Below are positions 56,573-64,000 of a stretch of DNA of 64,000 nucleotides, one piece after another (within the stretch, counting starts at the first letter, position 1; each line of letters begins with the position of its first letter). Origin of the DNA: Pseudidiomarina aquimaris (GTDB lineage Bacteria; Pseudomonadota; Gammaproteobacteria; Enterobacterales; Alteromonadaceae); assembly GCF_003987395.1 (NCBI RefSeq), contig NZ_PIPT01000006.1, forward strand, positions 1 to 64,000, written 5' to 3'. The notes beneath the pieces were generated by a model. That model saw only the letters and a program-made list of their open reading frames with translations, made no database searches and had not been told where the DNA came from. Position numbers and translations under genes: made by a program.

Positions 56573-58585
56573 ATGACGACAGCAGTTTCTGAACGCAAGC
56601 ATCTCGCCAACGCTATTCGTGCACTGAGCATGGATGCCGTGCAACAAGCCAACTCTGGGCACCCTGGTGCACCGATGGGAATGGCCGACATCGCCGAGGT
56701 GTTGTGGCGTGACTACCTGAAACATAATCCTGCAAACCCCAATTGGGCCGACCGCGACCGTTTTGTTTTATCAAACGGCCATGGTTCGATGCTGATCTAT
56801 TCGCTGCTGCACCTAACCGGTTACGATTTGCCCATTGATGAGCTGAAGAATTTCCGCCAATTACATTCAAAAACGCCGGGTCACCCAGAATATGGTTATG
56901 CGCCGGGTGTTGAAACAACGACAGGCCCCTTAGGCCAAGGAATTTCAAATGCGGTGGGGATGGCCTTAGCGGAAAAAGTGCTTGCCGCACAGTTTAATCG
57001 CCCAAGCCACGACATCATCGACCATTACACCTACACCTTCTTAGGTGATGGCTGCTTGATGGAAGGTATTTCACATGAAGTATGCTCGTTGGCGGGCACG
57101 CTTGGTCTTGGCAAGCTAGTTGCCTTTTATGACGATAACGGCATCTCGATTGATGGTGAAGTTGAAGGCTGGTTTACCGATGACACGGCCAAGCGTTTCG
57201 AAGCTTACGGCTGGCATGTTATCCGTGACGTTGACGGTCATGACGCGGAAGCAATTGATAAAGCTATCCAGGCTGCGCGCAGCGAAAGTGAAAAGCCGAC
57301 TCTGATTATTTGCAAAACCATCATCGGTTTTGGTGCGCCAAACAAGCAAGGCTCTGAAAGCTGCCACGGTGCACCATTGGGTGCCGACGAAATTGCTGCG
57401 GCGCGCGAGCAACTGGGCTGGAACTATGCGGCCTTTGAAGTGCCTGACGATGTTTATCAAGCTTGGTCCGCTAAAGACAGCGGTGCCGCACAAGAAAACC
57501 AATGGAACCAGCGCTTTGATGCCTATGCGCAAGCGCATCCAGAGCTGGCGGCAGAACTAAAACGTCGCTTAGCAGGAGACTTACCTGCTGATTTTGCGGC
57601 GCATGCACAAGCGTATATCGAGAAGCTGCAAGCTGAGCCCGCCGATATCGCGAGCCGCAAAGCGTCACAAAATGCGATCAATGCTTTTGCCCCTAAACTG
57701 CCTGAATTACTCGGCGGTTCTGCGGACCTTGCGGGCTCCAACCTAACGTTGTGGGACGGCGCTAAAGGCGTCACCGCCGACGACGCCAGTGGTAATTACG
57801 TTTATTACGGGGTGCGGGAGTTCGGCATGTCGGCCATTATGAACGGTATAGCCTTACACGGCGGTTTGGTACCCTATGGTGCGACCTTCTTAATGTTTAT
57901 GGAGTACGCGCGCAATGCAGTGCGTATGGCCGCGCTGATGAAACAGCAAAGCATTTTTGTTTACACCCACGATTCGATTGGTTTGGGTGAAGACGGTCCA
58001 ACTCACCAACCGGTAGAGCAGTTGGCCAGTCTGCGTATGACGCCAAACATGAGTACGTGGCGCCCGTGTGACCAAGTCGAGTCGGCCGTTGCGTGGAAAG
58101 CTGCGCTTGAGCGCAAAGATGGCCCGACGTCGCTGATCTTCAGTCGCCAAGGTCTACCACAGCAACCTCGCAGTGCGGAGCAACTTGCAAATGTTGCCCG
58201 CGGTGGTTACGTGCTGCTTGATAGCCCTGCAACCCCAGAACTTATTTTGATCGCGACCGGCTCTGAAGTGGGTATCACGGTCGCTGCGGCGAAAACCTTG
58301 CAAGCGCAAGGCAAACAAGTGCGGGTTGTCTCATTACCGGCAACTGACGTGTTTGACGCGCAGTCCAGCGAGTACCGCGAGAGTGTATTGCCGAAAGCAG
58401 TTACCAAGCGCATTGCTGTTGAAGCTGGGATTGCCGACTACTGGTTTAAATATGTTGGCTTGAACGGTCGTATCGTAGGCATGACGAGCTTCGGCGAGTC
58501 GGCGCCGGCTGGCGATCTGTTTAAGCACTTTGGCTTCACTGCGGAACATATTGTCGCGACAGCTGAGGAGTTACTCGCAGAATGA
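56573..58585 (+). CDS. tkt: Transketolase
   Basis: Transketolase (670 aa) moves two-carbon units between sugar phosphates with thiamine diphosphate. Marks are [48 protein letters not shown], the ThDP motif [13 protein letters not shown] and the middle-domain [16 protein letters not shown]. The ATG at 56573 gives the family length; the frame opens 13 codons upstream. Its stop overlaps epd (ATGA), heading a tkt-epd-pgk-fba operon. Confidence 0.97.
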   Translation: MTTAVSERKHLANAIRALSMDAVQQANSGHPGAPMGMADIAEVLWRDYLKHNPANPNWADRDRFVLSNGHGSMLIYSLLHLTGYDLPIDELKNFRQLHSKTPGHPEYGYAPGVETTTGPLGQGISNAVGMALAEKVLAAQFNRPSHDIIDHYTYTFLGDGCLMEGISHEVCSLAGTLGLGKLVAFYDDNGISIDGEVEGWFTDDTAKRFEAYGWHVIRDVDGHDAEAIDKAIQAARSESEKPTLIICKTIIGFGAPNKQGSESCHGAPLGADEIAAAREQLGWNYAAFEVPDDVYQAWSAKDSGAAQENQWNQRFDAYAQAHPELAAELKRRLAGDLPADFAAHAQAYIEKLQAEPADIASRKASQNAINAFAPKLPELLGGSADLAGSNLTLWDGAKGVTADDASGNYVYYGVREFGMSAIMNGIALHGGLVPYGATFLMFMEYARNAVRMAALMKQQSIFVYTHDSIGLGEDGPTHQPVEQLASLRMTPNMSTWRPCDQVESAVAWKAALERKDGPTSLIFSRQGLPQQPRSAEQLANVARGGYVLLDSPATPELILIATGSEVGITVAAAKTLQAQGKQVRVVSLPATDVFDAQSSEYRESVLPKAVTKRIAVEAGIADYWFKYVGLNGRIVGMTSFGESAPAGDLFKHFGFTAEHIVATAEELLAE

Positions 58586-59619
58586 CACAAGCTCCTGCGC
58601 GGATAGCTATCAATGGTTTCGGTCGCATTGGCCGCAATGTCCTGCGTGCTCTCTACGAGCGCGGCTATCGTGAGCAGTTGCAGATTGTCGCCATTAACGA
58701 ACTGGCACCGGTGTCGGCGATGGCCCACTTGCTCAAGTACGACACCAGCCACGGGCGCTTCCAGCAGCCCGTGGCAACGCCTGATGCCCATGTATTGCAG
58801 GTCGGCGATGATCGCATCAAGGTATCAGCCGAGTCGGAAATCAGTTGTTTGGAGTGGACCCAACTGAACGTCGATATCGTCTTGGATTGCACGGGTGTAC
58901 ATGGCTCGCGTGAAGATGGTGCGCATTATCATGAGCTCGGTATTGAGCGCGTGTTGTTTTCTCATCCAGGCGACCCGGATGTCGATTTCACAGCAATTTT
59001 TGGCGTCAATAGCGATCAGCTGTCCGCCGCGCACAAAATCGTTTCGAATGGCTCGTGTACGACCAACTGTAGTGTCCCGGTTCTCAAGGTCTTGGACGAC
59101 GCATTTGGCATCAAAAGCGGCGCAATCACGACAATTCACGCCGCCATGCACGATCAACAAGTCATCGATGCTTATCACCAAGACCCACGCCTTGCGCGGG
59201 CCGCAGGGCGCTCGATTATTCCGGTGGATACGCGTTTAGCGCGCGGAATTGAGCGTATCATGCCGCACTTTGCCGGTAAGTTTGAAGCCATTCAGGTACG
59301 GGTGCCGACCACCAATGTGACGGCCATGGACCTTAGTGTCACCGTGCGTGACGAGGTGAGTATTGAGCGCGTCAATAGTGTCTTGTCACAAGCTGCGCGC
59401 GGCAGTATGGCATCGATACTTGGCTATATAGATGAACCTTTGGTATCGATCGATTTTAATCATGATCCGCGTTCCAGTATCGTCGATGGTACGCAGACCC
59501 GTGTCGCCGATAAGCATTTAATTAAAGTTCTGTGCTGGTGTGATAACGAGTGGGGTTTTGCCAACCGTATGTTGGATACCGCACAAGTCATGCTCGCAAA
59601 ACAAGCAGTTTCAACTTAA
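58582..59619 (+). CDS. epd: D-erythrose-4-phosphate dehydrogenase
   Basis: Epd (345 aa) oxidises erythrose-4-phosphate, feeding PLP synthesis upstream of PdxB. It is a GAPDH-family protein with the NAD loop [15 protein letters not shown] and the catalytic Cys in [14 protein letters not shown]. The longer insertions, MSH-like FSHPGDPD and the placement between tkt and pgk favour Epd over GapA, although gap activity cannot be excluded by reading alone. It is coupled to tkt by ATGA. Confidence 0.88.
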   Translation: MTQAPARIAINGFGRIGRNVLRALYERGYREQLQIVAINELAPVSAMAHLLKYDTSHGRFQQPVATPDAHVLQVGDDRIKVSAESEISCLEWTQLNVDIVLDCTGVHGSREDGAHYHELGIERVLFSHPGDPDVDFTAIFGVNSDQLSAAHKIVSNGSCTTNCSVPVLKVLDDAFGIKSGAITTIHAAMHDQQVIDAYHQDPRLARAAGRSIIPVDTRLARGIERIMPHFAGKFEAIQVRVPTTNVTAMDLSVTVRDEVSIERVNSVLSQAARGSMASILGYIDEPLVSIDFNHDPRSSIVDGTQTRVADKHLIKVLCWCDNEWGFANRMLDTAQVMLAKQAVST

Positions 59620-59642
59620 CGAATTAGTAAGAGGGTGCAGGA

Positions 59643-60827
59643 ATGTCTTCAGTCATCACGATGGATGATCTCGATTTAACCGATTTGCGCGTTTTGATTC
59701 GTGAAGATCTGAACGTACCGGTTAAAGACGGTAAGGTTACTTCAGATGCACGTTTAAAAGCGGCAATTCCGACCATTCAAAAAGCCTTGGATGCGGGTGC
59801 CAAAGTCATGGTCATGTCGCATCTAGGACGTCCTGAAGAGGGTGTCTATGACGCGCAGTTTTCCCTACAGCCAGTCGTTGACTATCTAAACGAAGCGTTG
59901 TCGGTACCGGTAAAACTCAGCAATGACTACCTTGACGGCGTTACGGCCGCCAAAGGCGAAGTGCTGGTGTTCGAAAACGTTCGTTTCAACGTCGGTGAAA
60001 AGAAAAACGATGATGCTCTAGCACAAAAGCTCGCAGCCTTATGTGACGTCTTTGTGATGGATGCGTTTGGTACTGCACACCGTGCGCAAGCGTCTACCCA
60101 TGGGGTAGCAAAATATGCCGACGTGGCATGTGCGGGGCCATTATTGGCAGCTGAGCTTGAAGCCTTAGGCAAAGCTTTGGCCAATCCAGCACGGCCTTTG
60201 GTCGCAATTGTCGGTGGTTCAAAAGTATCGACTAAATTGACCGTATTGGAATCGTTGTCAGGGGTCGTCGATCAGTTGATTGTTGGCGGCGGGATAGCCA
60301 ATACGTTCATCGCCGCGAGCGGTCATGCTGTCGGTAAGTCACTCTATGAGGCCGACCTGCAGGATGAAGCGCAACGTCTTATCGCTGCAGCACAAGCCAA
60401 AGGCGGAGATATTCCCGTTCCGACGGATGTCGTCACTGGCAAAGAATTTAGCGCTGAGGCCACAGCAGAAACAAAAGCGGTCGACCAAGTAGCTGCCGAC
60501 GACATGATTTTCGATATTGGTCCAGAAACCGCTGCAGCTTTTGCAAAAATTCTGCAAAATGCCGGTACTATCGTATGGAATGGCCCGGTTGGCGTGTTTG
60601 AATTTGATCAGTTTGGTGCTGGCACTAAGGCGCTTGCTGAGGCCATCGCTGCGAGCTCAGCATTCTCAATTGCTGGCGGCGGCGATACCCTAGCGGCAAT
60701 TGATAAGTACGGTATCGCTGATAAAATTAGCTATATTTCAACCGGCGGCGGTGCCTTTTTAGAATTTTTAGAGGGTAAAAAATTACCTGCAGTCGCGATT
60801 CTGGAAGAACGCGCAGAGAATGGTTAA
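59643..60827 (+). CDS. pgk: Phosphoglycerate kinase
   Basis: Pgk (394 aa) interconverts 1,3-bisphosphoglycerate and 3-phosphoglycerate with ATP. It shows [85 protein letters not shown] and [13 protein letters not shown]. The usual RVDLNVP reads REDLNVP, as in E. coli. AGAGGGTGCAGGA precedes the ATG, and fba follows. Confidence 0.98.
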   Translation: MSSVITMDDLDLTDLRVLIREDLNVPVKDGKVTSDARLKAAIPTIQKALDAGAKVMVMSHLGRPEEGVYDAQFSLQPVVDYLNEALSVPVKLSNDYLDGVTAAKGEVLVFENVRFNVGEKKNDDALAQKLAALCDVFVMDAFGTAHRAQASTHGVAKYADVACAGPLLAAELEALGKALANPARPLVAIVGGSKVSTKLTVLESLSGVVDQLIVGGGIANTFIAASGHAVGKSLYEADLQDEAQRLIAAAQAKGGDIPVPTDVVTGKEFSAEATAETKAVDQVAADDMIFDIGPETAAAFAKILQNAGTIVWNGPVGVFEFDQFGAGTKALAEAIAASSAFSIAGGGDTLAAIDKYGIADKISYISTGGGAFLEFLEGKKLPAVAILEERAENG

Positions 60828-60861
60828 AAACCATTACGATTCAATCATCAGGAGATAAATC

Positions 60862-61926
60862 ATGGCCTTAATTTCACTACGCCAATTGCTCGACCACGCA
60901 GCCGAAAATGGTTACGGCGTACCTGCGTTTAATGTAAATAACCTCGAGCAAATGCGCGCCATCATGGAAGCAGCGGACGCGACCGATAGTCCTGTGATCG
61001 TGCAGGCTTCAGCGGGTGCGCGTAGCTATGCGGGCGCACCTTTCCTACGCCACTTAATTTTAGCCGCCATCGAAGAGTGGCCGCATATTCCGGTGGTAAT
61101 GCACCAAGACCACGGTACCTCACCAGCAGTTTGTCAGCGTTCAATTCAATTGGGCTTTAGCTCAGTGATGATGGACGGCTCGCTGAAAGAAGACGGTAAG
61201 ACGCCTGCTGATTACGATTACAACGTGCAAGTAACGCAAACAGCCGTTGCGATGGCGCACGCTTGTGGTGTGTCGGTTGAAGGTGAGTTGGGTGTTTTGG
61301 GCTCACTAGAAACCGGTGAAGCTGGCGAAGAAGATGGTGTTGGCGCCGAAGGTAAACTCAGCCACGACCAATTGCTGACCGATCCAGAAGAAGCGGCACA
61401 GTTTGTTAAGGCAACCAACGTTGATGCGTTGGCGATTGCCTGTGGTACCTCGCATGGTGCATACAAGTTTAGTCGTCCACCGACAGGTGACATTTTAGCC
61501 ATCGATCGCATCAAAGAAATTCATAAGCGTATCCCGACCACTCACTTGGTTATGCATGGTTCGTCTTCAGTACCGCAAGAATGGTTGAAAGTGATCAATG
61601 AATTCGGTGGTGAGATTCCAGAAACCTATGGTGTGCCGGTCGAGCAAATTGCGGAAGGCATCAAGCATGGTGTTCGTAAAGTGAATATCGATACTGACTT
61701 GCGTCTTGCGTCAACCGGTGCGGTGCGCCGTCATTTAGCGCAAAACACCAGTAATTTCGATCCACGTAAATTCTTGAAAGCTTCAACAGATGCGATGTTC
61801 GACATTTGTAAGGCGCGCTACGAAGCCTTCGGTTGTGCTGGACAAGCGCACAAAATCAAGCCGATTTCTCTGGAAGAGATGTTCAAACGCTACGAAAAGG
61901 GCGAATTGGACGCTAAAGTGAACTAA
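60862..61926 (+). CDS. fba: Class II fructose-bisphosphate aldolase (Calvin-cycle subtype)
   Basis: This 354-aa zinc aldolase splits fructose 1,6-bisphosphate. Zinc ligands appear in MHQDHGTS and the [22 protein letters not shown] loop; GTSHGAYKF and VMHGSSSVP carry further ligands, and [10 protein letters not shown] closes the site. The sequence fits the CbbA/Calvin-cycle subtype (TIGR01521) rather than E. coli FbaA, although it occupies the same operon position. AGGAGATAAATC precedes the ATG. Confidence 0.95.
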   Translation: MALISLRQLLDHAAENGYGVPAFNVNNLEQMRAIMEAADATDSPVIVQASAGARSYAGAPFLRHLILAAIEEWPHIPVVMHQDHGTSPAVCQRSIQLGFSSVMMDGSLKEDGKTPADYDYNVQVTQTAVAMAHACGVSVEGELGVLGSLETGEAGEEDGVGAEGKLSHDQLLTDPEEAAQFVKATNVDALAIACGTSHGAYKFSRPPTGDILAIDRIKEIHKRIPTTHLVMHGSSSVPQEWLKVINEFGGEIPETYGVPVEQIAEGIKHGVRKVNIDTDLRLASTGAVRRHLAQNTSNFDPRKFLKASTDAMFDICKARYEAFGCAGQAHKIKPISLEEMFKRYEKGELDAKVN

Positions 61927-61934
61927 TCGGGGTT

Positions 61935-61989
61935 CTTTTTCATTACGATCCCACGTTATACTTACAGATAATGTGGGATCGTGAAAAAG
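61935..61989 (+). promoter_or_regulatory. 55-nt hairpin just upstream of the DUF481 gene
   Basis: CTTTTTC (61935-61941) pairs with GAAAAAG (61983-61989), ACGATCCCAC (61945-61954) with GTGGGATCGT (61973-61982), and GTTAT with ATAAT inside. The hairpin ends 2 nt before the GAGG ribosome site (61992-61995). No T-run follows, so it is more likely a leader structure than a normal terminator, although it could help end the fba transcript. Confidence 0.5.
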
Positions 61990-62000
61990 ACGAGGTGTTT

Positions 62001-62801
62001 GTGAATTTTAAAAAGACTTTGCCGGCTATTGCCGTAGTAGCATGTTTGAGCACGCCAGGTGCCTACGCGCAAGCATCGATTTTTATGTTCGATGATGCGA
62101 GTGACCTCAATACGGAAGAGAAAAAAGACTGGGATGCCTCTGCTGAGCTCGGTTTACTTTTCACCTCAGGTAATACCAAAACTGAAACTTTCAAAACCAA
62201 ATTGAATGCAGCCCGTGACTACGAAAATTGGCGTCACAAGGGCATGATCGACTATTACCGCTCGGAGCAAGAAGATCAGAATACCGGTGACACCTACGTC
62301 ACAGGCGATCGTTTGTTTGTATCAGGGCAGTCAAACTATAAGTTTAGTCCTGATAGCCGTTCATCGCTGTTCGTGTTCGGCTCGTATGAAAAAGACAAAT
62401 TTAGTGGTTACGAATACCAAGGTACTGTCGCCGTAGGTTATGGCGCGCGCTATCGTTATAGCCCGACCTTGTTCGCTGATTATGAGATCGGTCCGGGTTA
62501 CTCGGTGAATAAACCCATTGTAAACGGTGTTGTGCAAGAGCAAGAAAGCAGCGCAATTTTGCGTCTAGCTGGTAACTTGGTGTGGGACATTACAAAGAAT
62601 TCGAAGTTTAATGCCTTAGCATCAACCGAAATTGGTGAAGAAAATACCAAGTCGCGTGGTGAGTTGTCGGTATCGGCAAACGTAAATAGCTCACTCGCAC
62701 TGAAGTTTTCGGTCGCTGCCAACCATAACTCCTATCTAGAAGACCCAAGCAAAGAGAAGCTTGATACTGAAACGGCTGTGACGCTCGTCTACAGCTTCTA
62801 A
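62001..62801 (+). CDS. DUF481 (YdiY-like) outer-membrane protein
   Basis: This 266-aa secreted protein has a signal peptide (MNFKKTLPAIAVVACL, cleavage near AYA-Q) and a DUF481 barrel beginning WDASAELGLLFTSGNTKTETF, where the SGNT motif is characteristic, and ending with LVYSF. The family is induced by acid or salt in some bacteria; its function is unknown. I chose the GTG at 62001 because GAGG lies 5 nt upstream and the signal peptide starts there. The longer frame to 61971 would translate the hairpin. Confidence 0.88.
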   Translation: MNFKKTLPAIAVVACLSTPGAYAQASIFMFDDASDLNTEEKKDWDASAELGLLFTSGNTKTETFKTKLNAARDYENWRHKGMIDYYRSEQEDQNTGDTYVTGDRLFVSGQSNYKFSPDSRSSLFVFGSYEKDKFSGYEYQGTVAVGYGARYRYSPTLFADYEIGPGYSVNKPIVNGVVQEQESSAILRLAGNLVWDITKNSKFNALASTEIGEENTKSRGELSVSANVNSSLALKFSVAANHNSYLEDPSKEKLDTETAVTLVYSF

Positions 62802-62823
62802 CTTCTCTCGCTCGGAACAGCTT

Positions 62824-62861
62824 AAGCGGGTTGCCGATTAGTCCTCGGCAATCCGCTTTTT
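62824..62861 (+). terminator. Intrinsic terminator after the DUF481 gene, overlapping terC
   Basis: AAGCGGGTTGCCGA (62824-62837) pairs along its full length (one G-U) with TCGGCAATCCGCTT (62845-62858), with a 7-nt loop and five Ts (62857-62861). The distal arm also encodes the C-terminus and stop of the minus-strand TerC-family gene. Confidence 0.8.
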
Positions 62862-63581
62862 CAAATGAACCGGCTTATTACGCTTCCGCACACGAATGTT
62901 GAGTAGCTCGACGATAAGCGAGAACGCCATTGCAAAGTACACGTAGCCTTTCGGTACATGGAATCCTAAGCCTTCGCCCATCAGGGTAAAACCAATCAAG
63001 ATAAGAAAGCTCAAGGCCAACATTTTGATGGTGGGATGGCGATCGACAAAATCACCAATCGCTTTCGCCGCCAGCATCATCACCAAGACCGCTACAACGA
63101 CTGCGATAATCATCACCGCCACATAATCCACTAAACCCACCGCCGTAATAACCGAGTCGAGTGAGAAGACGATATCAATGACCGCAATCTGCGTGATAAT
63201 GGCACCGAAGGTAGCTGCTTTACCGATTGTTTTGCTTTCTTCTACACCCTCTAGGCTATGATGAATCTCAAGGGTGCTCTTACCGAGCAAGAATAAACCA
63301 CCAAAGAAGAGAATTAAGTCACGGCCTGAAAACGCGTAACCAAGCACTTCAAACAAGGGCTCCGTAAGGCCCATGACCCAAACGATACTGAGCAATAAGG
63401 CAATGCGCATCCCCATCGCCAGTAGCAAACCAATTTGTCGTGCTTTTTGTCGCTGGTGTTCCGGTAGGCGGCCGACTAAAATCGAAATAAAGATAATATT
63501 ATCAATGCCTAAGACCACCTCGAGGGCTGTGAGCGTAGCCAGTGCAATCCAAGCTTCGGGTAAAAAGATCCATTCAAACAT
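62838..63581 (-). CDS. TerC family membrane protein
   Basis: This 247-aa inner-membrane protein of the TerC family has seven hydrophobic segments. The signature ALEVVLGIDNIIFISILVGRLP lies near residue 20, and DIVFSLDSVITAVGLVD and the membrane acid residues are conserved. Family members are linked to tellurite resistance or manganese and metal export; the short form here, with ending RVRKRNKPVHLKKRI, resembles YgdQ-type proteins. No tellurite operon is nearby, so a metal-homeostasis role is possible but unproved. Confidence 0.9.
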   Translation of the reverse strand: MFEWIFLPEAWIALATLTALEVVLGIDNIIFISILVGRLPEHQRQKARQIGLLLAMGMRIALLLSIVWVMGLTEPLFEVLGYAFSGRDLILFFGGLFLLGKSTLEIHHSLEGVEESKTIGKAATFGAIITQIAVIDIVFSLDSVITAVGLVDYVAVMIIAVVVAVLVMMLAAKAIGDFVDRHPTIKMLALSFLILIGFTLMGEGLGFHVPKGYVYFAMAFSLIVELLNIRVRKRNKPVHLKKRIAED

Positions 63582-63675
63582 TTAGCTTTCTCTTACATTG
63601 TGGTGTGATTGAATTACAATAAACAGGTTATTTCGCAAAAACAATGTGGAATACTCTTTGCGCAGCGCTTTCATT

Positions 63676-63703
63676 TTGGCTAGTATGCGCACCCCGATAA
63701 AAT
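63676..63703 (+). promoter_or_regulatory. Candidate sigma-70 promoter of the DUF47 gene
   Basis: TTGGCT (63676-63681) and TAAAAT (63698-63703) are separated by 16 bp, matching -35 (4/6) and -10 (5/6). The transcript would begin near 63710, 40 nt before the ATG. Confidence 0.35.
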
Positions 63704-63749
63704 GTCGGGAACACGATGATTCTAATAGCAGCAACAAAGGCGAACTTTT

Positions 63750-64000
63750 ATGTCTGCAAACTCGTTTCTAGGTGTATTTGCTAAGTCTCCGATCAAACCG
63801 ATGATCGAGCACATCGAACAAGTGCATGACTGTGCAATGACTTTAAAACCCTTCTTCCAAGCCGTTTATGCCGGTAATTGGGATGACGCTGAAGAGCATC
63901 GCAAGGCGATTGTAAAGAAAGAAAAAGCCGCAGATGATCTGAAACGCCAAATTCGTTTGAACCTTCCTGGTGGTCTATTTATGCCAGTCGAGCGCACCGA
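63750..64000 (+). CDS. DUF47/PhoU-like protein (TIGR00153), 3' truncated
   Basis: The first 83 codons of a DUF47 family gene run off the window end. The N-terminus (MSANSFLGVFAKSPIKPM...) and the helical PFFQAVYAGNWDDAEEHRKAI and KEKAADDLKRQIRLNLPGGLFMPVERT stretches match TIGR00153. The family resembles PhoU and usually accompanies a Pit-type phosphate transporter. A pit gene would therefore be expected downstream, outside the window. Confidence 0.85.
   Translation, partial: MSANSFLGVFAKSPIKPMIEHIEQVHDCAMTLKPFFQAVYAGNWDDAEEHRKAIVKKEKAADDLKRQIRLNLPGGLFMPVERT

Noticed and set aside
1-64000. CRISPR array, prophage, IS element, integron, defence system or secondary-metabolite cluster
   Set aside because: No direct-repeat arrays, transposase, integrase, capsid, restriction or NRPS/PKS genes were found; genes are compact core genes with uniform composition.

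Overview
The window looks like a chromosomal core segment of a marine-type gammaproteobacterium, most likely order Alteromonadales and probably Idiomarinaceae. That placement is inference from gene content and family resemblance, without a database search. Nearly all genes are housekeeping genes, and base composition is even by eye (about 50% GC). I see no prophage, insertion sequence, CRISPR array or biosynthetic cluster.

Layout. 1-442: 3' end of an rRNA operon (5S rRNA, terminator) and an inverted-repeat-rich spacer. 443-4601: TonB-dependent receptor, small membrane protein, PCu(A)C copper chaperone and a TIGR04219-type outer-membrane protein. 4630-8661 (minus): fbp, then ppa running directly into a MacB/LolD-like ABC transporter with a histidine-rich loop and a DUF3299 protein. 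8813-14931 (plus): mpl, ubiX, yadGH, a TrmB-like methyltransferase and a PLP-dependent aspartate decarboxylase (PanP type). 14928-20697 (minus): panC, panB, folK, pcnB, gluQ, dksA, sfsA. 20767-26791 (plus): pepB-like peptidase, hrpB, mrcB. 26814-36116: hemL, pyrB, hemJ, a DUF6776-like protein, erpA, pepQ, anmK, an OapA/LysM/M23 endopeptidase and tyrS. 36113-42714 (minus): apaH, apaG, rsmA, pdxA, surA, lptD. 42805-49526: a degenerate AmgK-like protein, djlA, rluA, rapA and a PIN-PhoH protein. 49536-52282 (minus): ruvX, yqgE, gshB, rsmE. 52334-61926 (plus): M1 aminopeptidase, alcohol dehydrogenase, metK, tkt, epd, pgk, fba. The end holds a DUF481 outer-membrane protein, a TerC-family protein and a truncated DUF47/PhoU-like gene.

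Three blocks keep an order I recall from the E. coli chromosome: rapA-rluA-djlA-lptD-surA-pdxA-rsmA-apaG-apaH; the pan-folK-pcnB-gluQ-dksA-sfsA-hrpB-mrcB-hemL-erpA region; and rsmE-gshB-yqgE-ruvX with metK and tkt-epd-pgk-fba. The genes serve envelope assembly and peptidoglycan recycling (lptD, surA, mrcB, mpl, anmK, M23), cofactor synthesis (pantothenate, folate, haem, PLP, ubiquinone, glutathione), gluconeogenesis and pentose phosphate metabolism, and translation or RNA metabolism.

I found no clearly new multi-gene system. The best leads are: an AmgK-family protein that has lost both its catalytic and its metal-binding aspartate and has no murU beside it; a probable non-canonical AUU start of pcnB; a long structured leader ending at the tkt start codon; tandem MetJ-like boxes upstream of metK; a metal-scented ABC operon fused to ppa; and a near-consensus sigma-54 site before a small membrane protein gene.
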